Source of the DNA: Thiobacillus denitrificans
Lineage (GTDB): Bacteria; Pseudomonadota; Gammaproteobacteria; Burkholderiales; Thiobacillaceae
Direction: 5' to 3'
DNA length: 64,000 nt
NCBI GenBank assembly: GCA_002403375.1
Contig: DHHQ01000011.1
Coordinates: forward strand, 1-64,000
Shown piece by piece: positions 16,616 to 23,448 of this stretch. Position 1 is the stretch's first letter. Each line of letters starts with the position of its first letter. The notes under the pieces are model-generated. The model had not been told where the DNA came from, did not search any database, and saw only the letters and a list, made by a program, of their open reading frames with translations. Made by a program: the position numbers and the translations under genes.

Positions 16616-16822
16616 TCACTCGGCCTTGTGGGCGCTCCGGGTGCCGGGCGTCGACAGCCACTCCGGCAGCTCGCCCGATTCGGCGTGTTCGAGGATGTAT
16701 TCGTGGATGAGCTTGCGTACCACCTGCGACGAGGTGAGGTCCTGCTGGGCGCAGATTTCCTCGAACAGCTGCTTCTTGCGTGGGTCGATGAGGAGCGTGA
16801 GGCGGGCGGTGCGGTTTTCCAT
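16616..16822 (-). CDS. Ribbon-helix-helix (CopG-like) small DNA-binding protein
   Basis: 68 residues: ENRTARLTLLIDPRKKQLFE followed by EICAQQDLTSSQVVRKLIHE, a short beta strand plus two helices typical of RHH/CopG regulators. No toxin partner is beside it; the adjacent gene is DUF167. ATG 16822 was preferred because ACGGA lies just upstream; ATG 16840 would add six residues. A perfect inverted repeat lies 34 bases before the start and may be its own operator. Confidence 0.75.
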   Translation of the reverse strand: MENRTARLTLLIDPRKKQLFEEICAQQDLTSSQVVRKLIHEYILEHAESGELPEWLSTPGTRSAHKAE

Positions 16823-16855
16823 GAATTCCGTGATGTGCATGGGGTGTGCATTCAA

Positions 16856-16872
16856 TGATAACTGGATTATCA
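16856..16872. promoter_or_regulatory. TGATAA-N5-TTATCA palindrome between divergent genes
   Basis: Perfect 6-base arms (TGATAA and TTATCA) around CTGGA, midway between the RHH gene and the divergent spermidine-synthase-like gene. Position and symmetry suit an operator for the RHH protein. Confidence 0.55.
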
Positions 16873-16915
16873 CATCGATACCATGTAAGATGCATGCTTG
16901 CCGAAACCGTCCAGC

Positions 16916-17863
16916 ATGCCCCTTCCTTCCCTGCGCACCCCGTTGCTCGACCTGCCTGACCACGTCGTGAACGACTCGGGCGAGCGCAGCTGCCTGCGCC
17001 TCATCGAGCCAGCGCACTGCGACGTCGACGCGGTTTTCGCGCAGATCGAGGGCGGTTCCTACGGCAAGCCCTTCATCATCGAGGACGCCCGGACGCGGCG
17101 GCTGTATTTCAGCCTCGATCTTGTGCAGAGCGCGATGCGGCTGGACGACCCATTCGCCCTCGAGTTCGCCTACACGCGCAAGATGATGGCCTTTCTGCTG
17201 TTCGTCCCGGAGCCGGGCGACGTGCTGATGGTCGGGCTGGGCGGCGGCTCGCTCGCCAAGTTCTGCCATCGCTACCTGCCACGGACGCGCCTGACCGTGG
17301 TCGAGCTCAATCCCGACGTCATCGCGCTGCGCGGGGAGTTCGGCGTCCCGGAGGATGCGCGGCTGGCCATCGTCGAGGCCGATGCGGCCGAGTACCTGGC
17401 TGCGTCGGAAGGCGATGCCGACGTGCTGCTGCTGGACGGCTTCGACGCCGACGGCATCGCGCCGGCCTTCCTCCGCCGCGGCTTCTATCGCGCGGCGCGC
17501 CGCCGGCTGCGGCCGGGCGGCGTCGCCGTCGCCAATTTCGCCGGCCCGCGCAATTTCTGGTCGAAGCACCTGGCCCTGCTGAGCGATGCCTTCGACGGCC
17601 AGGTCCACGCGGCGACCGTCCCCGGCGGCGACAACCATCTGGCGTTCGCCTTCGCCGACGCCGACGCCGGCACCGCCCTCGACTGGGCGCGCCTGGAGGA
17701 ACGGGCGCGGCAGCTGGCCGGACGGTTCCCGCTCGACTTCGCCGCGATCCTCGGAAGCCTCCGCGAGGGGGCCGAGCTGAACTGGGCGAAGCCGGCGACG
17801 CATTTCCCCACCATTCCCGCCAACCAAGGAGTCCACCCATGCAGAAGATCCACGCGTACCTGA
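16916..17863 (+). CDS. Spermidine/spermine synthase-like methyltransferase-fold protein
   Basis: 315 residues with the Rossmann fold of the SpeE family: nucleotide-binding loop MVGLGGGSLAKFCH, acidic VVELNPDVIAL and LLLDGFDADG. Bacterial proteins of this kind are often annotated as spermidine synthase without proof, and some lack polyamine activity. Start chosen at ATG 16916 (MPLPSLRTPLLDLP); a TTG six codons earlier is less likely. The stop overlaps the next gene by 25 bases. The link to carbon fixation, if any, is unknown. Confidence 0.75.
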   Translation: MPLPSLRTPLLDLPDHVVNDSGERSCLRLIEPAHCDVDAVFAQIEGGSYGKPFIIEDARTRRLYFSLDLVQSAMRLDDPFALEFAYTRKMMAFLLFVPEPGDVLMVGLGGGSLAKFCHRYLPRTRLTVVELNPDVIALRGEFGVPEDARLAIVEADAAEYLAASEGDADVLLLDGFDADGIAPAFLRRGFYRAARRRLRPGGVAVANFAGPRNFWSKHLALLSDAFDGQVHAATVPGGDNHLAFAFADADAGTALDWARLEERARQLAGRFPLDFAAILGSLREGAELNWAKPATHFPTIPANQGVHPCRRSTRT

Positions 17864-18090
17864 AGAGCCGGGGCGAGCAACTCGACAGCGAGATCGCGGC
17901 GGGGACCCACCTCCCGCTCGAAGACGTGCGCCTTCACCTGTCCGAGATGGTGAAGAAGGGCGAGGTCATCGCGTGCCACGCGACCCGGTTCGTCAAGGGC
18001 AAGAAGATCGAGGGAATGCTGTGCCGGGTGTCGGGCTACATCCCGCCCGCCACCCCCGGCCGCAAGCCGAAGGCAAGTCGCGCCGCCTAG
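17839..18090 (+). CDS. Small possible winged-helix DNA-binding protein
   Basis: 83 residues: MQKIHAYLKSRGEQLDSEIA, then LEDVRLHLSEMVKKGEVIAC, a helix-turn-helix-like pair followed by a wing, and a basic tail GRKPKASRAA. A strong ribosome binding site (AAGGAG) precedes the ATG inside the upstream coding sequence. The protein is not recognised as a named family; a small regulator is a reasonable guess. Its stop overlaps by 4 bases the stop of the convergent hyfI-like gene. Confidence 0.65.
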   Translation: MQKIHAYLKSRGEQLDSEIAAGTHLPLEDVRLHLSEMVKKGEVIACHATRFVKGKKIEGMLCRVSGYIPPATPGRKPKASRAA

Positions 18091-18620
18091 GCGCCCGAGA
18101 CCGATCCGCCCGCGCTGACCGCGGCGAGGATGCCCTGCAGCAGGGCGGTCGGGGAGGGTGGGCAGCCCGGCACCTCGACGTCGACCGGGATCACGTTGGA
18201 GACCTTGCCGCACGAGGCGTAGCTCTCGCCGAACATCCCGCCGCTGCAGCCGCAGTCGCCCATCGCGATCACCCACTTGGGCTCCGGGGTCGCGTCGTAG
18301 GTGCGCCTGAGGGCGACCTCGAGATTGCGCGAGACCGGCCCCGTCACCAGCAGAACGTCGGCGTGGCGGGGGCTGGCGACGAACTTCACCCCCATTCCTT
18401 CGATGTTGTAGTGCGGCCCGTTGATCGCGTGGATCTCCAGCTCGCAGCCGTTGCAGGAGCCGGCGTCGACGTGGCGGATCGCCACCGCCTGCCCGAACAC
18501 CTTGAGGATTTCCGCGTGCAGCGCCTGCTCGCGGGTGCGCAGCGCGGGATCGGCCACGGGCGCCGGCTCCGAGACGATGCCGGTCTTGAAGATCTTCTGC
18601 AGGATCAGGTGCGTCGCCAT
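18087..18620 (-). CDS. hyfI: Hyf-like complex, small (NuoB/HyfI-type) subunit
   Basis: 177-residue iron-sulfur subunit homologous to NuoB and group 4 hydrogenase small subunits. The [4Fe-4S] ligands are present: C56 and C59 in AGSCNGCELE, a Cys in GDCGCSGG (C123 or C125) and C152 in PGCPPSP. The cluster next to the large subunit therefore seems retained although the NiFe site is not. It follows hyfG directly (its ATG sits just before the TAA of hyfG) and is the last gene of the operon. Confidence 0.9.
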   Translation of the reverse strand: MATHLILQKIFKTGIVSEPAPVADPALRTREQALHAEILKVFGQAVAIRHVDAGSCNGCELEIHAINGPHYNIEGMGVKFVASPRHADVLLVTGPVSRNLEVALRRTYDATPEPKWVIAMGDCGCSGGMFGESYASCGKVSNVIPVDVEVPGCPPSPTALLQGILAAVSAGGSVSGA

Positions 18621-20207
18621 TTATAAATCCTGTCCGCTGTACGAGAGGTTGAACGACTTGTTGATGAGCGGGAAATCGGGAACGATGTTGCCGAGCACGC
18701 CGACTTCCAGCAGCGGCCAGTTCTGCCACGAGGGGTCGTGCGGGTGCACGCGGTCGAGCCGGCCGTCGGCGCCGATGCGCACCGCCACCACCACCTCGCC
18801 GCGCCAGCCTTCCACCCAGCCCAGCCCCTCGCACACCGCCGCTGCCGGCGCCAGCGGCGCGCGGATCGCGCCTGCCGGGAGGCGCTTCAGCATCTCGCGG
18901 ATCAGCCGCAGCGATTCGTGGATCTCGGCGAAGCGCACCTCTGCGCGCGCCAGCACGTCGCCGCGGCGATGCGTCGCCATCCCGACGTCGAGTTGATCGT
19001 AGGGCGCCTGCGGAAACTGCGCGCGGGCGTCCCAGGCCTGTGCGCTGGCGCGGCCGGCGAGCCCGGTGAGGCCGAGGCGCGCGGCCAGCTCGGGCTTCAC
19101 GATGCCGGTGTTGGCGAAGCGGTCCTGCAGCGTCGCGTGTTCGTCGTAGATGGCCTTGAGCGAACGCACCTCCGCCTCGATGCGGTCGGCCTCGGCCGCG
19201 AGTTCGGCGCGGCCGGCGTCGCCGATGTCCACCGCCACGCCGCCGGGCACGATGCGGTCGAACAGGTAGCGGTGGCCGAACAGCTTCGCGCTGAGCCGCA
19301 GCCAGTCTTCCTTCAGCCGCCAGAACTGCATGAAGCCGAAGGACAGCGCGACGTCGTTGCCGAGGTAGCCGAGGTCGCCGAGGTGGTTGGCGACGCGCTC
19401 GATCTCCAGGAACAGCGCGCGCAGCCACGCGGCGCGCTCGGGCACGCCGCTCCCCGCCGCACGCTCGACCGCCATGCAGTACGCCCAGGCGTAGGCGACG
19501 TGCGAGTCGCCGGAGACGCGTCCGGCGAGCTTCGCGCCGGTGTCGAGGTCCATGCCCTCGAAGCGCTTTTCAGTGCCCTTGTGGGTGTAGCCGAGGCGCG
19601 CCTCGAGCCTGAGGACGCGCTCGCCGATGATCGAGAAGCGGAAGTGCCCCGGCTCGATGGTGCCGGCGTGGATCGGGCCGACCGGGATTTCGTGCACGCC
19701 TTCGCCCTCGACGCGGATGAAGGGGTAGGCATCGGTGTCCCGAGTTGGCGGCCGGCCCGGATCGAAGTCCTTCCTGAGGGGGAAGACGTCCGCCGGCCAG
19801 GCGCCGTGGCGCAGCCACTTGCGGTCGTCGACCGCGTCGGTGGCGCGGATCCCGAGCAGGTCGAAGGTCGCGCGCTGCATGCGGTCGGCCTGCGGGAAGA
19901 TGTGGGCGAGGTCGGGGTAGGCGGGCGCGTCCGCCGGTAGCGCGCAGCTCGCCCAGGCGAGCCCCGATCCGGTCAGCAGGGCCACATGGATCGAGAAGCC
20001 GCCCCGCTCCCGGGAGGCGAGGGGGGCAGGCTGCGCCTGCGTGTCCGGCGCCAAATGGCGGTCGTCCGATCCCCACAGGGCGACGAGCTGTCCGCCCGCT
20101 TCCTTGACCGCGCGCGCGAGCGCGAGCAGCTGGCCGGTCTCCATGCGGCCCCGCCAGACGTGCTGGCCGAAGGGCGCGAGGTTCCAGTCGTTGTCGCCAA
20201 TTTTCAT
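18621..20207 (-). CDS. hyfG: Hyf-like complex, large (NuoCD/HyfG-type) subunit lacking NiFe ligands
   Basis: 528 residues, a NuoC-like N-terminal domain (to about residue 165) fused to a NuoD/hydrogenase-large-subunit domain (GPIHAGTIEPGHFRFSIIGE, YTHKGTEKRFEG). At the first NiFe motif R-x-C-G-x-C the sequence reads RVSGDS, with serines at 232 and 235. At the C-terminal D-P-C-x-x-C motif it reads NLSYSGQDL, with S522 and G525 in place of the cysteines, and it ends there without a cleavable tail. It therefore cannot hold NiFe and is not a hydrogenase. It more likely acts as a structural or quinone/proton-coupling core like NuoD. No hydrogenase maturation genes are nearby. Confidence 0.93.
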   Translation of the reverse strand: MKIGDNDWNLAPFGQHVWRGRMETGQLLALARAVKEAGGQLVALWGSDDRHLAPDTQAQPAPLASRERGGFSIHVALLTGSGLAWASCALPADAPAYPDLAHIFPQADRMQRATFDLLGIRATDAVDDRKWLRHGAWPADVFPLRKDFDPGRPPTRDTDAYPFIRVEGEGVHEIPVGPIHAGTIEPGHFRFSIIGERVLRLEARLGYTHKGTEKRFEGMDLDTGAKLAGRVSGDSHVAYAWAYCMAVERAAGSGVPERAAWLRALFLEIERVANHLGDLGYLGNDVALSFGFMQFWRLKEDWLRLSAKLFGHRYLFDRIVPGGVAVDIGDAGRAELAAEADRIEAEVRSLKAIYDEHATLQDRFANTGIVKPELAARLGLTGLAGRASAQAWDARAQFPQAPYDQLDVGMATHRRGDVLARAEVRFAEIHESLRLIREMLKRLPAGAIRAPLAPAAAVCEGLGWVEGWRGEVVVAVRIGADGRLDRVHPHDPSWQNWPLLEVGVLGNIVPDFPLINKSFNLSYSGQDL

Positions 20208-20208
20208 T

Positions 20209-21660
20209 TCAGCCCCCCAGCAGTTGCGCAGCCTGCCGGTACCAGTCGGCGAGATAGGCCGGGATGAACAGCCCCAGCATCAGCACCAGTCCCAGGTGCA
20301 TGAACACCGGTGTCAGCGCTGGCTGGTAGGGCAGCTTCGGCAATTCGGTCTCGCCGAACACCATCGGCTGCACCTTGCCGAAGATCGACGCGAACGCCAC
20401 GCCGAGCGCCAGCAGCAGGAAGGGCGTCGCCCACGGATGATCGTGCATCGCGGTGGTGATGATGAGGAATTCGCTGGCGAAGACGCCGAACGGCGGCACC
20501 CCGAGGATCGCGACCGTGCCCAGCATCAGCCCCCAGCCGATGGTCGGGTTGGTCCGGATCAGCCCGCGGATGTCGTCCATCAGCTGGGTGCCGGCCTTCT
20601 GCGTGGCGTGGCCGACGGCGAAGAAGATCGCGGACTTGGTGAGCGAGTGCATGGTCATGTGCAGCAGCGCGGCGAAGTTCGCGACCGCGCCACCCATGCC
20701 GAAGGCGAAGGTGATGAGGCCCATGTGCTCGATCGACGAGTAGGCGAACATCCGCTTGACGTCGGTCTGGCGCCGGATCAGGAAGGCCGCCAGCACCACC
20801 GACAGGAGGCCGAAGCCCATCATCAGGTTGCCCGCCATGTCGGTGCCGAGCGCGCCGTCGACCAGCACCTTCGAGCGCATCACCGCGTACAGCGCGACGT
20901 TGAGCAGCAGGCCGGACAGCACCGCCGACACCGGGGTCGGGCCTTCGGCGTGGGCGTCGGGCAGCCAGCTGTGCAGCGGGGCGAGGCCGACCTTGGTGCC
21001 GTAGCCGACCAGCAGGAACACGAAGGCGAGCTGCAGCACCGTCGGCTCGAGCTCGCCCTTGACGCCGTCGAGCTCGGTCCACAGCAGCGCGGTGCCGCCG
21101 GGGCCGAGCACCTTTTCCGCCGCGAAGTAGAGCAGGATGGTGCCGAACAGCGCCAGCGCGATGCCGACCCCGCACAGGATGAAGTATTTCCACGCCGCCT
21201 CCAGCGAGGCCGGGGTGCGGTACAGCGACACCAGCAGCACGGTGGCGAGCGTCGCCGCCTCCATCGCCACCCACAGGATGCCCATGTTGTTAGTGGTGAG
21301 CGCCAGCAGCATGGCGCCGATGAAGATCTGGTAGCTGCTGTGGTAGAGCCGCAGCCGCTGCGGGTTGAGCCTGCCGTGCTCGGCCTCGATGCGCATGTAG
21401 GGGCGCGAGAACAGCGCGGTGGTGAAGGCGACGAAGGCGGTCAGCGCCACCAGGAACACGTTGAACGAATCGATGAAGAACCAGCCGTCGCCGACCGTCA
21501 GCGGCCCCTGTTCGATGATGCGCCGGGTCAGCCACGCGGCGGCGGCCAGCGTCGCCAGGCTGAACAGCGCGTTGATCTCGGGCGCGTGCCTGCGGCAGCC
21601 CCACAGCGCGAGGAACGTGCCGCCTGTCAGCGGTATGCCGAGTAGCCAGTAGATTTCCAC
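20209..21660 (-). CDS. hyfF: Hyf-like complex, antiporter-like membrane subunit (HyfF type)
   Basis: 483-residue polytopic membrane protein of the NuoL/M/N, Mrp-antiporter-like family. It has the conserved lysine region VGYGTKVGLAPLHSWLPDAH and the block MFAYSSIEHMGLITFAFGMG. In hydrogenase-4 and complex I such subunits translocate H+ or Na+. It lies one base from hyfG and three from hyfE, so translation is probably coupled. It is the second antiporter-like subunit here beside HyfB; HyfD is missing. Confidence 0.93.
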   Translation of the reverse strand: MEIYWLLGIPLTGGTFLALWGCRRHAPEINALFSLATLAAAAWLTRRIIEQGPLTVGDGWFFIDSFNVFLVALTAFVAFTTALFSRPYMRIEAEHGRLNPQRLRLYHSSYQIFIGAMLLALTTNNMGILWVAMEAATLATVLLVSLYRTPASLEAAWKYFILCGVGIALALFGTILLYFAAEKVLGPGGTALLWTELDGVKGELEPTVLQLAFVFLLVGYGTKVGLAPLHSWLPDAHAEGPTPVSAVLSGLLLNVALYAVMRSKVLVDGALGTDMAGNLMMGFGLLSVVLAAFLIRRQTDVKRMFAYSSIEHMGLITFAFGMGGAVANFAALLHMTMHSLTKSAIFFAVGHATQKAGTQLMDDIRGLIRTNPTIGWGLMLGTVAILGVPPFGVFASEFLIITTAMHDHPWATPFLLLALGVAFASIFGKVQPMVFGETELPKLPYQPALTPVFMHLGLVLMLGLFIPAYLADWYRQAAQLLGG

Positions 21661-21663
21661 GGC

Positions 21664-22326
21664 CTATTTTTCCTTGAGTTTTTCCATGTGCTTCAGGTCC
21701 AGCGAATCGAAGGTCTCGCGAATCTGGAAGAAGAAGATGGACAGCACGAACACCGCCACCATCACGTCGAGGGCCACGCCCAGTTCGACGACAAGGGGCA
21801 TCCCGTAGGATGTGCTGGTTGCGGCGAAGAACAGGCCGTTTTCCATCGCCAGGAAGCCGATCACCTGGGGGATCGCCTTCCTGCGCGTGATCATCATGAG
21901 GAAGGCGAGCAGCACGGTGGCGAGTGCGATGCCGAGGGTCGAGCGCATCACCGTGCCGGACAACTCGGAAATGGGCAGCGCCAGGTTGAAGGCGAAGATG
22001 ACCAGCACGATGCCGATCAGCATGGTGGTGGGAATGTTGATCATCGGCTCGACGTCGCGATCGACGTCGAGCTTCCTGACGATGTGGAAGAAGTACCAGG
22101 GCATGGCGATCACCTTGAGCACCAAGGTGATCGCGGCCGAGTAATAGAGGTGATGCTGGCCGGTGGACCAGGCGACCAGCAGGGTGGACGCCGCCAGCGC
22201 CGCGCCCTGCCAGGCGAACAGCGTGATGAGCCCGGCGATGCGGCGCTGCGACAGCATGGCGAACGAAATCAGCAGCAGCAGCGCGGCCAGCAGGTTGACG
22301 ATCTGCAGGTGGTAGGTCAGCGTCAT
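21664..22326 (-). CDS. hyfE: Hyf-like complex, HyfE (NuoK-related) membrane subunit
   Basis: 220 residues, almost entirely hydrophobic, with about six or seven helices. The C-terminal half (VIGFLAMENGLFFAATSTSY, VELGVALDVMVAVFVL) carries the conserved glutamates in membrane helices that characterise NuoK/HyfE and are thought to take part in proton movement. The protein ends in a short basic tail. It begins two bases after hyfC ends. Confidence 0.92.
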   Translation of the reverse strand: MTLTYHLQIVNLLAALLLLISFAMLSQRRIAGLITLFAWQGAALAASTLLVAWSTGQHHLYYSAAITLVLKVIAMPWYFFHIVRKLDVDRDVEPMINIPTTMLIGIVLVIFAFNLALPISELSGTVMRSTLGIALATVLLAFLMMITRRKAIPQVIGFLAMENGLFFAATSTSYGMPLVVELGVALDVMVAVFVLSIFFFQIRETFDSLDLKHMEKLKEK

Positions 22327-22327
22327 C

Positions 22328-23272
22328 TCACACCTCCAGCAGGAAATGGATCAGCATGCCGAGCACCGCCAGCAGGAAGGCGGTGCCGAGGAATTCGGGC
22401 GCGCGGAACAGCCGCACCTTGGCCGAGACGGTCTCGAGGAAGGCCAGCACCGCGCCGCCGAGCAGCAGTTTCCCGGCCATCGCCACGAGCGCCAGCGGCA
22501 GCATGCCGAGCTCCCCCTGCCCGGCGATGCCCCAGGGCAGGAACAGCGCGATGCCGAGCGCCGAATAGGTGAACAGCTTCAGCGCGACGGCCCATTCGAT
22601 CAGCGCCAGATGGCGCGCCGAATATTCGAGGATCATGGCCTCGTGGATCATCGTCAGTTCGAGGTGGGTGGCCGGATTGTCGACCGGGATGCGCGCGTTC
22701 TCGGCCACCGAGATCATCCAGAACGCCACCGCCGCGAAGGCGAGGCTCGGGTAGATCGCGAATTCCTGGTGCGCCAGGGTGTCGACGATGACCGGCAGTT
22801 CGGTCGATTGCGAGATCAGGCTGGCGGTGAAGAACACCATCAGCAGCGCCGGCTCGGCGAGGAAGGACACCAGCATCTCGCGCCGCGCGCCGAGCGTGCC
22901 GAACGAGGTGCCGATGTCCATCGCCGCCAGCGCGAGGAACACGCGCGCCAGCGCGAAGATGCCGACCAGCGCGATGACGTCGGCGGCCGGCGAGAACGGC
23001 AGGTCGTTGGCGAGCGTCGGCACGATGCCTGCCGCCAGCGCCATGCAGGCGAAGATCATGTAGGGCGCGAAGCGGAACAGCGGGGAGGCCGTGTGCGCGA
23101 TCACCGCGTCCTTGTGGAACAGCTTCCTGAGCGTGCGGTAGGGCTGGGTGATCGGCGGCGCGCTGCGGCCCTGCAGCCAGGCGCGGCACTGGTTGACCCA
23201 GCCCATCAGCAGCGGCGCCAGCAGGATCGCGAGCAGGGTCTGGGCGAGTTGCAGGAGGATGCCAGCCTGCAT
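22328..23272 (-). CDS. hyfC: Hyf-like complex, HyfC/HycD (NuoH-type) membrane anchor
   Basis: 314 residues with about eight helices. This is the NuoH-like subunit that links the peripheral NuoB/NuoD-like part to the membrane pumps and carries the charged 'E-channel'. Signature stretches include RTLRKLFHKDAVIAHTASPL and VDNPATHLELTMIHEAMILE. It overlaps no neighbour, but only one base separates it from hyfE. A gap of 176 bases without a gene separates it from hyfB upstream. Confidence 0.93.
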   Translation of the reverse strand: MQAGILLQLAQTLLAILLAPLLMGWVNQCRAWLQGRSAPPITQPYRTLRKLFHKDAVIAHTASPLFRFAPYMIFACMALAAGIVPTLANDLPFSPAADVIALVGIFALARVFLALAAMDIGTSFGTLGARREMLVSFLAEPALLMVFFTASLISQSTELPVIVDTLAHQEFAIYPSLAFAAVAFWMISVAENARIPVDNPATHLELTMIHEAMILEYSARHLALIEWAVALKLFTYSALGIALFLPWGIAGQGELGMLPLALVAMAGKLLLGGAVLAFLETVSAKVRLFRAPEFLGTAFLLAVLGMLIHFLLEV

Positions 23273-23448
23273 GTCTTACACCTGCCCGTGACGAGGGCGT
23301 CGAGGCGCCGCTGTGGTGCGCCGCACGGGCTGGGCGGCGGCGAAGGCGTGGCCGGTCCTGCGGCGAGCCGACGGGAGGGCGTACGGTGTGCCACGGCGAG
23401 CGCTTCGGCGGACGCAGCAGGGCGGGGGTGAGACATGCAGGCTAGTGC

